This document shows, one piece after another, positions 37,480 through 50,389 of a stretch of 64,000 nt of DNA. The position numbers were made by a program, and so were the translations under genes. The notes below the pieces were generated by a model. That model searched no databases. It was not told the origin of the DNA and saw only the letters and a program-made list of their open reading frames with translations. How positions within the stretch are numbered: the first letter of the stretch is position 1; every line of letters starts with the position of its first letter. The DNA lies in contig JBBMOL010000099.1 in NCBI GenBank assembly GCA_037954665.1, positions 1,798,001-1,862,000 on the forward strand. The letters are read 5' to 3'. Source of the stretch: Laguncularia racemosa. Taxonomy: Eukaryota > Streptophyta > Magnoliopsida > Myrtales > Combretaceae.

Positions 37480-40016
37480 CTTTATACCCGGTGCAACCAT
37501 TCCAAATTGACCCACTTATGGGAGTAATCCTGAGGAAACAAAGGAACTCTAAAAAAGGTTAGTGAGTTGATGGATAAGGGGTACGCGAGAGAAAGTATGA
37601 GCTCATGTACTGTTCCAGTGATTTTGGTTTCTAAGAAGGATGGGTTATGGAGGATGTGTGCTGACTGTCGAGCGGTCAACAACATAACGGTAAAGTATCG
37701 TCATCTCATTCCTCGTTTAGAAGACATGTTAGATGAATTACACGACTCTTGCATCTTTTCTAAAATTGATCTGAAAAGTAGGTATCATCAAATTAGAATG
37801 AAAGAAGGAGGTGAGTGGAAAATTGCATTTAAAACAAAGTATGGTTTATATGAGTGGTTAGTTATGCCCCTTGAGTTAACTAATGCATTAAGTACTTTCA
37901 TAAGATTAATGAACCATATTTTGTGAGCTTTTATTGGAAAATTTGTAGTTGTCTATTTTGATGATATCCTTATTTATAGAAGGAATTTAGATGACCATTT
38001 AATTCATTTAAATTTTGTTTTGGAGGTTCTATGGGAGGTAAAGTTATTTGCTAATCTTAAGAAGTGCACTTTTTGCATTGATAGACTTGTGTTTCTTGGC
38101 TTTGTTGTTAGTTCACAGGGGATCCAAGTTAATGATGAGAAGATTCGAGCTATCCAAGAATGGTCAAGTCCAATGAATTCGAGCCAAGTTTGGAGTTTCC
38201 ATGGGCTTGTGAGTTTCTATAGACGGTTTATGAGGGATTTTAGTAACATAGCCGCACCAATCGCTAAACTCATCTAGAAGAACATTGGGTTTAATTGGGG
38301 AGAAGAACAAGAGAAGGCTTTTCAATTGGTTAAAGATAAATTAACCCATGCTCATTTGCTTATTTTATCTAACTTTGCTAAAACGTTTGAAATTAAATGT
38401 GATACTTCAGGTTTAGGTATTGGAGCTATTCTTATGTAAGAAAGAAGACCAATTGCATACTTTAGAAAAAAGCTAAATGGAGCAACATTGAAGTACCCGA
38501 CTTACGATATGCATTGGTTAGGGCCTTCGAAACTTGGCAACACTATCTTTGGCTTAAGGAGTATGTGATTCACACCGACCATGAGTCCTTGAAGCACTTG
38601 AAGAGCCAACATAAGTTGAATAGAAGACATGCAGGGTGGGTAGAGTTTATTAAGACCTTTCCATATGTCATCTGATACAAACAATGTAAGGAAAACATTG
38701 TTGTGGTTGCCTTCTTAAGAAGGTATCTATTAATCTCAACTCTTGATGCTAATTTGCTTGGTTTTAAACATATTAAAGAGCTGTACCCTTTGGATTAAGA
38801 TTTTAGTGAGGACTTTACATGTTGTAAGAAGAGAGCTAGTGGAAAATCCTTTAGGCATGAAGGGTTCTTGTTTAAAGAGAGCAAACTTTGCATTCTAAAT
38901 TGTTCCATTCAGGATTTGTTAGTGAAGGAGTCTTATGATGGAGGATTGATGGGACACTTTCGAGTAGCTAAGACTTTAGGGGTTTTGCAAGAACATTTTT
39001 ATTGGCCATGCATGAAGTGGGATGTTGAGCGAATTTGTGAGAGGTGTATCACCTATAGATAAGCTAAGTCTTGAGTGCAACCCAATGGCTTGTACAAACC
39101 ACTTACTATTCCTAGTGAACCTTGGGTTAATATTTCCATGGATTTTGTGTTAAGTTTACCTAAGACTAGACATGGTAGAGATTCCATTTTTGTTGTTGTG
39201 GACAGATTTTCAAAAATGGCACATTTTATTTTATGCCACAAAACTGATAATGTTACACATGCTGCAGATTTGTTCTTTAGAGAAATTATTCATTTGCATA
39301 GTATGCTTATGACAATTGTGTCTGATAGAGATGCTAAGTTCTTGAGTTACTTTTGAGAGACTTTGTCGTGTAAGTTAGGAACTAAGTTATTATTTTTTAC
39401 TACTTGTTATCCACAGACTGATAGACAAATAGAGTTAGTTAATAGGACTTTATCTACTTTACTAAGGGCTATCATTTAAAAGAACATTAAATCAAAGGAA
39501 GATTGTTTACCACATGTTGAATTTGCTTATAATCGTTTTATACATTCTGCCACTAAATTTTCACCTTTTGAGATTGTATATGATTTTAATCCTTTGACTC
39601 CATTGGATTTAACTCCTTTACCTATGTTTGAACATGTTAATTTAGATGGAAAAAAGAAAGCTAAGTTTTTTAAGTAGATTCACGAGAAGACCAAGCTCAA
39701 TATTGAGTGACAGACGAAACAATATGCAAAACAAGCCAATAAAGGGCGCTATCAAGTACGCTTTGAACCCGAAGATTGGGTTTTGGTGCACATGCGCAAA
39801 GAGTGATTCCTAGCACAGAGGTGATCAAAGTTGCTTCCTAGAGGCGATGGTCCTTTTCAAGTTCTTGAGCATATCAATGACAATGCCTATAAGCTAGATT
39901 TATCGGGTGAGTATCCTGTAAGTGCTACTTTTAATGTTACTGATTTGAGTTCTTTTGATGTAAGCACTTATTTGAGGACGAATCCTTTTCAAAAGGAGGG
40001 GAATGATGAAAGTTGA
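37480..40016 (+). pseudogene. Gypsy Pol: reverse transcriptase, RNase H, integrase (broken)
   Basis: Reverse transcriptase 37567-38277 has SKKDGLWRMCADCRAVN, KIDLKSRYHQIRM and YFDD at 37954-37965. RNase H remnant is about 38280-38700 (EEQEKAFQLVKDKL, FEIKCDTSGLGIGAIL). Integrase about 38880-39640: zinc-binding part GHFRVAKTLGVLQEHFYWP, then the catalytic core (ISMDFVLSLPKT, VVVDRFSKMAHF, SDRDAKFLSYF). The C-terminal part ends at 40014 in RTNPFQKEGNDES, abutting the 3' LTR. No chromodomain is seen. Stops occur at 37924 (TGA), 38274 (TAG) and 38437 (TAA), with a frame shift in RNase H and more stops in integrase. Confidence 0.85.
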
Positions 40017-40787
40017 GCTAGGAAATAGATAGCGAATGCTCTTGAAATTTCAGTTGGGCCTATGACACGAATTCGAGCTAAAAGGCTTAAGGATGCACTT
40101 AATAGACTAATAAAAGAAGTTCAAGATAAAGAGCAATAAGTGCGTCAAACAAAGAACTAACCAAGAATAATCCATGTCATTTAATTTCAAGAGCTTTAGA
40201 AAGAAGACGCTTGGGGAAGCTTGAAAGCCACTAGCTTTCATGGAAAGGCCGCTGGTCTTGGAATTAAAGCTACTAGCCTATATGGCTAGTGTTGAATAAA
40301 GGTTGGCAACGAAAGCTGCTAGCTTACATAGCTGGCGTTGAATAAAGGCCGACTTTATGTAATTTAAAGCCATCGGTCGATAGTGTCGGTTTTGAATGAA
40401 AAATGTTAGTTGGCCTTGGACTATATTAGGTCGTTAACTTTGCTTGTTTCCTTAGTTGATTTAGGGTTTTGTTATATTGTTTTGTTTGTTATTTTTTTAC
40501 GAGACTATAAATAGACACCGAATACATATTGTAATGATAATTTTTGAAAGTTAAAAATTTCTCTTTGATTCTTAAAAGAACTTTTGGACTTATCGGTTGT
40601 TTTGTGGCGTTCATTCTTGACTTATCAATCGGATCTTTATTCCTAATTGTGGTGTTTTCATTCATAACAAGGCTCTTGCTTCGTTATAAGCAATGGGTCG
40701 CGGTTTCATCCATTCTTGATCGATTCTAGGTTGTTAGATTCAAATTGGGATTTTGGGTTTCGGCACACATTGACAGAGTTTGTATCA
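40004..40787 (+). repeat. 3' LTR of the nested gypsy element
   Basis: 784 bp, preceded by the polypurine tract and followed by the CATTT target duplication. Diverged from the 5' LTR at many scattered sites. Confidence 0.9.
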
Positions 40788-41405
40788 CATTTGGAGAGCT
40801 CTTTATCGCAAAGCTCTTTGGAATACAAAATTGTTTTCACCCCCTCCAACTTTAGAGTCTTGTAGCCATAAATTAAAGTCTCTTTAAAATTTTTATATGG
40901 TGGAGGTAGTGAACGAAGCAGCATAAGAGCTTGATCTTCATCTTCATATTTGATCTCCATATTGGTTAAATCCATAAGAATGGAAAAGAATTCATTAATG
41001 TGTAACTTAATTGGCATACCTTTTGCATATTGAGGGTGTATAAATGGTGCTTGGCAATCAAATTGGTGGTGTGATTCTTTGTAATATACAAAGATTTCAG
41101 CTTGTCTCGTAAATCCTTGGCTGTCTTTTGATCAAGAACTTTACGCAAAACCTCATTTAATAGGCATAATTCAATAGCATATAAGGCATTCTCATCAATC
41201 TTTGATTTCTTGTCCCCATCTATCAAACTGGGCATTTTTTTCTTTTCCTAGTCATGCTTTATGCAACCATTTTGCATCAAAATTGCAGGCATCTTGACTT
41301 GCCATATAGCAAAACTCATGTTGCACTCATATTTTTCAATATCAAATTTTGTTATTTTCACTTTCAAAACCTAAATAAAAATATCAATGAGATTTGATAC
41401 CAGTT

Positions 41406-42016
41406 TGATAGGGATAACTTGAATCAAACAAATCTTGTTTAGGCTTACAAGTAATAGACAACAATAAAATAGAGAAAAATATTAAGACATAATAATTTAC
41501 ATGGTTTGGTGAATTAGCCCATGTCCACAGGTGAAGGAAAGTAAAGATTTCACTAGTAAACCGGAAAGTGGTATAAAAATGAAGAGAGAATAACTCTCAA
41601 ACCCTTAATCTAATTATACCCAATTTTCTCACCTCTCAAACAAAGTTAATATAATAAAACAAGAAAAATTAAGACAAAACTTCACTAGAATAGGAGTACT
41701 TAAGATTTGGAAACTACACTCACAAGTTAAGAATTTTTTCTCAATTCATTTACACTCTCACACACTTCTACACCAAATGAGTTGTCATACTTGCCTATTT
41801 ATAGGCTTCAAATTTTGGCATGTATAAGTTGTCATGATTTGTAAAGTCAATAATTTTGGCTTAATAGTCTGTTAATTGTTTGCTTATTTTTCAACAAATT
41901 GTGGCTATTTCCTATGGTAATAAATTTGCCAACAATTTTGTTAAAGTAGCCCACCATAAATCTTGGAGAATCAAAGTTGAAATTTTTACTACATTAATTC
42001 AAGTCACATTGGAACA
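41406..42016 (-). repeat. 5' LTR of the copia element
   Basis: 611 bp, TG..CA termini in plus coordinates, next to the tRNA primer site. Visibly diverged from the other LTR, which means an old insertion. Confidence 0.9.
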
Positions 42017-42240
42017 CGGTTGAAGTTGAAACAACATCAATATAGGAAGCCAACACCAAAGTGGATGTTGAGAAAATCCTTGCCTCCAAAACCCGAGTTT
42101 GAAATACATTTTCCAATCCAAATGCCAATTTTGATTATGTGCATCATTGTTGAAAAAATCAGAAAAATACAGAAGGGTTCTAATTGGAGCATCGTGTGAG
42201 AAATGAAGCTGCGGATTTTTGGAAAGATCAACTTCTCTGA

Positions 42241-45200
42241 TATCTTTTCACCAGCAGCAAAGAATTCGTAGATGACTTCTAAGGGCAGGCCCTTTGTTTC
42301 CAGAATCTTTAGGAAAACAAATATCCATGAAACTACACGTCCTTGAGCATATACTGTGAAAATACCAGCAATGCCAATGGATTTTGGCATGATGGGAAGT
42401 GAAGAAGCTATTAGGATGTTTCTGAGCCAGTATGTGAGAGCGCATATCGTGAAGTATAAGCTATAGACCTTGCTAGGGAAGGTTTCTGAGCAAAGAATGT
42501 TAGGAATAGCTCTGAATCCCACGGCAAAGCAACGTACATAACCGTGACACTTCCTGATGAGATTACAGAATAGGCAGTAGGACTTATGTTGATGGTACTT
42601 GCCAGGATCAAGCCAAGCAGTGAGACAATCAAAATAGGTATAGTGTAAAGCAACAATGACCTGAAAAAAGAGGAAAATCTCATGAATTTAGCTGCACATG
42701 GATTCCTAGAAAGTACACATCAATTACTATAATTTCTGTCTAGATTAGTGTTATTGATCTTCAGCTATATTTCTCCAAGGAAATCTGTATTATCTGGTCA
42801 TTAACTAATGAATAATCATATTGTGCTTGAGAAGACAAAAGTTTTGACATTATTGGGGATAATGTCAAAACCATTGTCTAAACTTTGAGTGCTTTTTCAG
42901 TTTTACACATTACATTTGAAATGAATCATGCTTGGCCAAATTTTATACTCAAGTTTGTAGTTGTAAAATGTTATACTCAATAGAATATTTTACTTGTTAA
43001 TTTAAATGTTGTGGCAAATACTCATTGATCGAAAGGTGTAAGTCTAAATGAGTAGACATGAGCTAGGCAAAAGTTTTTGATTGAATATAATAATTCAGGT
43101 CTAAAATTGGAAAGAAAAAAAAATACTCTTCAAAAGTTCATGTAGTTTTTTTTTTTTCCCTACATTATTGTTGTTAGAGTTTGCTCTTACGCATGTTGTG
43201 TTTTATCTAGATGGAACTCACTAAATGGAGGATATACAAATGATGCTCAATCTCAATTATAATACACAAATTGAACTGCAAGATTCTCGTGAATTTCACA
43301 CGTAAAGGAGTCTTACCCTCTTCCACAAGCATCCATCAGCATCATGGAAAGCGCCATATAAGGAAGCATCGTAAATGTCATGATGCAACTTATGAGTATA
43401 GCTGCAGAATTAGCGCCAATTCCTAGATTCGTAAAAAGTACATTAACTCCAGCTTGCTGAAGGATTTGAGGAGCATAATACAAAACCCATTAATGCCGGA
43501 TACCTAGTAAAACAACATAAGTTAGCATGATTACTGAAACGGAGAGGAAAAACAGATGTGTACTATATGTTGGACTGATCAAGTATTATTCCTCAAGCAA
43601 AGGTTAACAGTGGAATTTAACTGTTTCAGTGAAATCAGCTTGATCTGATACAGAAATCCGTGAACTCCTTTTACTAGGATACTAGCTACTCTAGTTGATC
43701 TTAGTGCTAGACCATATAATATTGTTTTGTTAAATTACCACCTCTAGCCAAAATGATCCATAAAAATAATGCGACTATATTATATTGGCCACCCTATAAA
43801 CTTTCCAAATGACACCGACTCCATTTAATTGTGCACATCCACCCTCTAGCTTGCATTAGACACACTAAAATGAAAATTTACTAGGGTATTTGTGCAATTA
43901 TGAAGCCTGTCTAGGGGTGTTTGCTTATGTTTCGATCTTAATTAAGGGGTTCGTTTTTATGTAAAAACAGGTATAGGTGTACAATTAAGAAAACTAGGGG
44001 TATCCATGAATTTACCCTAAATAATTTGGACTTACCTAGAAACAACAGAAGAATGCAGGAATTTTACAGGACTGTACAATAACATTTTTGCAGCAAATAT
44101 GGAACTTAGAGAGAAGTGGCGAAAAAGACAAAGTCTTGCAGTTCTCTTCCTTTACTAACTCTAGTGCACCAATAAAGGTTCCAGATCCTTAGGAAATCGA
44201 TTCTAACATTTTAGTAATAAATAAAAGCTGGGATTACGATTCCACAAAGACCTGGAAGTTTTCTTGTCATTGACAGAAACCATACCTGCTCAAGAAATTG
44301 AAGTCCTACACCAACAATTAATGCACGCTTTACTCCTGGTTCACAAAGATCACGCCAACTCGATCCATCGCCATTGATTTTCTTCCCGTGAGGATGTTGA
44401 CTGGGTGGATTACTGACCAAAGCAGTTGCTCGGGTAATATCACACTCTTCATGAATATCAATGCCCGAAATAGAGACAACAGGTTCATGTCATGACCCGT
44501 TAATGCTATTCTGATGCAAACATATCCTTCGCATGGTTTTGCCATGCTCCCTTTCTCGGAAGTTTTCCATGCCAGTTGCCAGCCACTCCCATATCAGTAC
44601 TATTGAGTAGCTCTCCATCATCACTTGCATGAGCTTAGAGGCAAGTTGCACACCTAAATGGCATTATGGTCCCTTTCTGAACCAGTATCCTCTCTTGAAA
44701 GCAACGGCGTGTGTAAATCCTTGTAATCATCATCATCACCAGATTATGTGGAGTTACATCATAAATACTTCCAAACACATTGACTATAGGATCTATAAAT
44801 GGCATGCTCTGATTTAGCAAGCTACTTGCTGTCAATGATTTAGCAATCCATGAACGTCCATCCTCCTGTTCATGTAACCTGAATTTACCTTTTTCTGTTG
44901 GTTTTTGTGGGTTTTCATTTAGATATTTGGTTGGATAAATTATGCATTCTTCAGTAGATGTTTCTTCATCCACATTGAGACCTTCAACCAGCGAAGTTAG
45001 CTCACCTAAGGAAGAATTGGAACCAAATCCTTATTAGCATTAGAGTAAATTGGAAAAGAGGAATATGAACTTTTGAAACAAATTAAATAGGAATGGTGTA
45101 TGTTTGAACCCAAATGCAAAGTAATGTAAGCTTATTAGTAGTACAAATAGGTGATGAATGTTATCTGTTATGGTATGAAAAGATGATGTATGTTTTTTAG

Positions 45201-46575
45201 TGATGCTAATAGTTGATGAATGTTACATAAATTGGTTCAAGCAAGGCGATGATTTGATGTTAACCACATGACTCATTTGAATTACGTTCATCACCTTTTT
45301 ACGGCACGAAATACATACATTGCCATTTTGCACCAAGGCCCAAATATATACTACTTCTGTGCAATTATCCCAGTAAACTTCAAATTTGAAAGAGAAACGA
45401 AATGAATATGTCAACCTGAAACATCATTGTTGCCACGGAGCCTTTGAAGGACCTTCTTAGCCTCAAGCATCCGGCCTTTGCTTACTAGCCACCAAGGAGA
45501 CTGGGGCAAGAAAAACAATGTCAAGGAAACATACATCACTGCAGGCAGACAAATAACTCCTAACATCAATCTCCAACTAGGCGAATCCATCAAAGTCATC
45601 CCAAATACCATGCAAGATGATAAAAACATACCAAAAGAATTATTGAACTGTGGTACTGTGTTTAGTTGTCCCCTTATTTCTGAAGGAGCCGTCTCGGATA
45701 AGTACAGAGAAACTTGAGTAATAGCAAGATCAACTCTGAATCCTACTAGCAGCCTTGCCAAAAGTAAGATATAAACATTAGGTGCCCATATCATTATCAA
45801 TGCACTGATGAAATATAACACTGAAGAGATTATCAATGTTGGATGTCGCCCTAGTGTATCTGAAAGAGATCCAGAACAATATTGTAATAATTGTGCCTCC
45901 AATTTGTGCTGTAGATAAAATGAGTCCTTCAATTGCTGGTTGGCTTTGTAGATTAAATTCCTGATTGATGTAAACAGCAGTCCCAGCGGCAATAACTCTT
46001 GAGAGTTATAATCACAATAAACTTGCATGGCTTTGCTTGTTGTACAACAAACTTGTCGAGCTTAAAACTTATAGATATGGTGTTGGCTATTATATTTATT
46101 ATTTAACACTCTACTTGCATGTCATGGCTTTGATTAAAGCCCATCAACTGTAGGACTTAATTAGATCGGGTAAAACTGACTGTAGAGATTTGACCACAAA
46201 ACCTTTTACATTGATACCAAAAGTAAGGCATTGTCAAAGGTTTCCATTTCTCATATTTCATCAATTTTGACTTATTAATTAATGACAGAATCAGCAATTG
46301 TAGAACATTGCAAATCCGTTGTAACTTAAACCTCTATGCAATCTCTTTATGCTAGCCCAGGAGAAAAAAATCTGCAGCTGAGTACCGCAAAATCTTAAGA
46401 TACTAAATTGAAACATATTTCTAGTCCCGGATTTATAATCTTTGCAAAACTCTAAGATATTTAATCTGAATTAGTAGATCTAAGCAATCCAACATGCCCG
46501 CAATTGTTGAACTGTCTCACCCTTGTAACATATTTGCCGACTGGCAGCAATAGCAAAAAGAACTGCACCCCTCAT
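42241..46575 (-). pseudogene. TST/TMT sugar-transporter pseudogene (second copy)
   Basis: Collinear with the intact gene, all five exons recognisable but broken. Start exon (46575 downward): a 2-base loss, the conserved GW codon changed to TGA, and donor GT changed to GC. Exon 2 (to about 45415): the acceptor CAG is lost and one base is inserted near 45876, shifting the frame before SDTLG. Loop exon (45005-44286): about 160 nt shorter than the intact 881 nt, with shifts. Exon 4 (about 43505-43320): small deletion after GINGF. Last exon (42660 down): frame shift near 42540, and the normal stop is lost so the frame runs on to 42037. Long stretches such as NVYILLLARLL and VSWIFVFLK remain readable, so loss of function was gradual. 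Confidence 0.92.
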
Positions 46576-46924
46576 GTTTCGTTTCTTGCAGGAGTAATCC
46601 TTTTATTTCCTAGAAGAGGGATTAGAATTCCAGGGACATAATCGAGGCTCTAGCTTCCAATATCACCACTGCAATGTGCAAAAACAAATAAAAGCAACTC
46701 AAACATCATGGAATTCCTTATCATTGTATCTACAGTTTTTCAAGTAACCTTATGATAGACTAATATATAAATTTTCCTTTGATTCGAGATTAAAGGCAAT
46801 AATCTTCTAAAAAGAGATGGAATCTGAGAGAGAGAGAAAAAAGGGAAAAAAAAGAAGAAAAAACTTAATTAAAAGCTCGCTTATATTTTCCATGGATGCC
46901 TTTAATTTACAGTAACTAATTAAC

Positions 46925-46948
46925 TATATATATATATATATATATATC
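46925..46948. repeat. TA microsatellite
   Basis: Uninterrupted TA run in the 5' flank of the TST pseudogene, absent from the matching flank of the intact copy. Confidence 0.8.
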
Positions 46949-48125
46949 TATTATGCTTGGCTTGCATCTATTTTTGAATTATAACATCTTACCTCTAGGA
47001 ATCTGCAAAAATTATTCCAGCGAGGGCAGAATCGTAACTTATTTATCTCCACAATCATCTGTTGTCTGAGAAAACATTTGACAAGAAAAATTTCTGCTCG
47101 GAAGTACCTAGAACATGATAACTAACAGAAAGTTTCCTGATGAGCCTAAAAGTATCTTAACAGAAAACAGAACAGGAACTAATGCATGAAGGAAAAATAA
47201 AGATAACCTGATAAAAAAAAAAAAACATAAGAAATGCTTCTGCACCACGATGTTCTGAAACTGAGTGCACTTTCAGTTGTAAAATTATCGACATGATTCT
47301 GAACTATCACATAGAATGTATAGAATGTAGTTATATAAGTCAACATGATTGCCTTTAAATCCGTAGCCTATATATTGACTTTTTCAAACGGAGAAGATAA
47401 CAAAAAAAGAGGATGTTTCATTTTGAGATTTTCCATGCATCGACTTCGTAGATGAGTACGTTTTCGTTAATTATAGCAATTCATTTCGCAACGGCTTATT
47501 AGTGTTGATGGGATATTGCAAATATAGCCTCTAAAATATAAGTAGGTTTGGATAGCCACTTAAATTCCAATCAAATGCCTCCACTACAATAAGGTGCAAA
47601 GACACCATAATGCGCTATTAAAGCCCTAAAAGCGTTCCTATATATGGTTTTTTTTTTTTTAGTTTTAGTAATGGTTTTCTACTTACTTGCATATTTTTAA
47701 AAGTTATAAAATATAAAATTATATTTTAAAGTTTAGTTTATTCATATCCGATTAGTAGTTTAGGACAATATTTGTAACTACCCATCTTCTAAATACTTAT
47801 AAACTATACATGGCTATTGGGTGAGTTGTATAAAGTATTATGTAATTTTGATAGTATGATGATGATTTGGACATAGAGAAAAATTAAAAGTAGGGTTTTA
47901 AGACAAGATATATATATAGCTAAAGGGAAAATCTTACTTTTTTCTTATTAAGTACTAGATAATTAGATGCGAATGCACAAAGTGTTCGAAAATTATTTAA
48001 TAATGTAAATTAAAAATAATTGTCTATCTAAACATTATATATAGTAATAATTTATTAAAATCATATTATTATATATACTTGGATATTAGACATCTATATA
48101 ATTGGTCATGACTTAAAATATCTTT

Positions 48126-50389
48126 AAGATAGGGATAAGGCAAACTATACTTCAAATTAGAGCCTATCTCTCCCAAAAACATTATTACATATCAATTCAA
48201 TACCACTTGTACAATATAGTGCATCTTGCACGATTAACCCATGATATCATCATGCCATAAGTTCAAGCTTATTGGGCATTTTATGCCTGTCATACCTTAA
48301 ATTAGAAGAATCAACTATCACCTTGGATGATTCATCACCTCATTTACTTGCTCATTCTAGCCTTTAGGTTATGTTTCACACTTGTATTATGATTACAACC
48401 CATAGCTAGTCTAACACAAGCCTTAGTATTTACACAAGATTAACAAGTTTAAATGTAGTGTAACATGGCAATCTATCAAAAAGAAAAGAAACAAAAGCTT
48501 GAGACTTCCACTGGTTTGCTTAATGCCCTCAAAAGTCCCAATAATCTCAAAGGCCATTTTAGTCTTTAGTACCTATACTTAAGGTCAATAAAACATCAAC
48601 CCCTTAGCTTTCTAGAAAGCAAAGTGAGTATAAAAGAATCTATAGAATTTTAGCTTTAAGCACAACAATGTCAAACACATCAATTGATACTATACTAAGA
48701 GTCAATAAGATAGTCACATTAAAAGTAATTAGGTCTCTAGCATCATAGTCTCTTGCCAAACCTTTTAGTGACACTCAATTTGAGTTTCTAACTTCCAAAC
48801 CTAAATTGGATCGGCATGATTAGCCTTGGCACTTGGTAGTTACCTACCATTACATTTTGCTAATAAACTCAATTAAGTATTGAGAACTCATTACACTTAC
48901 ACAATTTTAATACATGTTAGATTGTTTTTTATGTGCGCTTCTCACCTGCTACAAACAACTAGGGTGATTAATCCCCATAAGCTATTATTACTAGGCCAAT
49001 TTGTCAATCATGCCAAACTTACTGCGTCGATGTAAAGATTGTACCACAAACAAGCTGGGCAATTGACAAGATTTTCTTCACTTAAGTCTTTAAGGGTTAG
49101 CATCCAAATTCTTTCAAACATTATCCAATCAAACCATGCCATAAGTAGTTCAAAGATTAGTTAGCATATAAATGCATTTGTGTAATACAAAATGTTCCAA
49201 TCATTCAACAACTTTTAACAATACAATTTAATCTCGTAATTGCATCACATACTAGTGATACTAGTATGTTTAGCCACTCATTATCAAATAACATTCATAC
49301 ATCATACAACATGCAATGATATATAGTAAAGCTTTAAAAATCCTCTTATATTAGTCACTATATGTGGTTATATAGGGTTTAGTAGCTATCAAATGAGTGG
49401 TCTACATTATCGACCTCGTGCATCATCAATAGTTAAGTTAGCAAAGTACTCACCTGATCAACACACCAAATAAAACTAACTAACCAAAAGAATCTCCAAG
49501 ATCTATGTTTCTTAGATTACCTAAATGTGTTTTAACAAATCAATATTTTGTACATTCTCAAGAAATTCAAGGTTCAATTACTATTCATTTCCGGCTTCCC
49601 TTCCATTCGATGTTCAAATTGCATGCCAATTATTAACCACTCCACATTTTCCTTTTTGAACCAAGCTAATTAGCTTGCCAACAAATGATAACTTACCCTT
49701 AAGTTTTTACTTGTCATTCTAATGATATTAAAGATAAGTTCATATTGCTCATTCTACTATTACAAGACTAAATACCAAGAGGGATACTCAATAAATACTA
49801 TACAATCTAGTGGCTTCCATAAAGCTTTGCTACATTCCTATGGAGTTTAATAAATCTCAAAGAAACTATAATGCAAATAGTCGTATTTATGTCAATTGAT
49901 TTATTATAGTTATACTTTGTTGTCTATCCCATTCATTTATCAATCAAATTTGCATAACTTACATGTATCACTTGGATGGAGCCCCCTATTCACTTGTTAC
50001 AACTCTAATAGCCCCATTAAATAAGCATTTCCAGGCAATTATGCAAAAGTATAGTAAATTAAATAGAACTTGTTGGAAAGTTCCAATTTTGCACAGAAAA
50101 ATTCGCGAAAAAATAGTATACACATTCAATTTCCAAAATTCTTTTTTCCTAACTTCAATATGATCCATTATAAGTCTAATAACCTAGAGTTAGATAGAAA
50201 CTACAACATCTAATGGTTCTAATTTATAGTTTAATTTTCACCGATAGTAAAGCAATTGTTGAGGAATGCATATACACGTTGTGAATTTCACTTGAATAAG
50301 ATCATAACATTAATTTACACAAAAAAATATTCTAGGAAGCAAAAAATATAATTTTCCAAGCTAAATTGATATTTTTAATAATTTAAGTA
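48126..50389. other. AT-rich non-coding DNA, unassigned
   Basis: A long stretch with no ORF of note and no recognisable domain on either strand. Even composition and absence of genes suggest old repeat or LTR-type sequence, but no paired terminus could be identified. Confidence 0.35.

Larger units (their letters stand above)
34121..40787 (+). mobile_element. Ty3/gypsy retrotransposon nested in the copia gag, perfect 5-bp target duplication
   Basis: LTRs 34121-34914 and 40004-40787 (TGATGAAAG...TATCA). CATTT flanks both sides exactly (34116-34120 and 40788-40792). The primer site TGGTATCAGAGCAACC is at 34918-34933, and the polypurine tract AAAAGGAGGGGA sits just before the 3' LTR. The LTRs contain a TATA box (CTATAAATA near 34631; CTATAAATAG near 40504). 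Gag, protease, RT, RNase H and integrase occur in Ty3 order between them. Removing the element restores one continuous copia gag frame across the junction. Numerous stops make it non-functional. Confidence 0.93.
29634..42016 (-). mobile_element. Ty1/copia (Tnt1/Tork-like) retrotransposon, host of a nested gypsy element
   Basis: LTRs 29634-30243 and 41406-42016, terminal TG..CA in plus coordinates, oriented on the minus strand. The primer site TGGTATCAAATC lies at 41402-41391 next to the 5' LTR, and the polypurine tract AAGGTGGAGAT lies at 30254-30244 next to the 3' LTR. Domains in minus order: UBN2 gag (about 41380-40788, continuing after the nested element at 34120), a zinc-knuckle region near 33990, integrase 33479-33030 (LWHMRLRHISERGL, core DNGLEF), RT 32200-31720 (LEQLDVKTTFLHGELEEEIYM, YVDDM at 31764-31750) and RNase H to about 30840. 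Many frame shifts and stops. Flanks TAGCT and CGGTT probably derive from one TAGTT target, as shown by the paralogous empty site near 10733. Confidence 0.9.
29030..48125. repeat. TST duplication block, copy B (pseudogene, split by retrotransposons)
   Basis: Counterpart of 10150-17195. Its left flank (29030-29633) is homologous to 10150-10735, then is broken by the copia element and resumes at 42017. The transporter pseudogene and its 5' flank follow. An extra stretch of about 500 bp at roughly 47420-47935 has no counterpart in copy A. Edges are approximate. Confidence 0.75.

Noticed and set aside
42037..42522. 161-codon minus-strand frame as a separate gene
   Set aside because: It is the frame-shifted last exon of the TST pseudogene with its stop lost, running into former 3'UTR.
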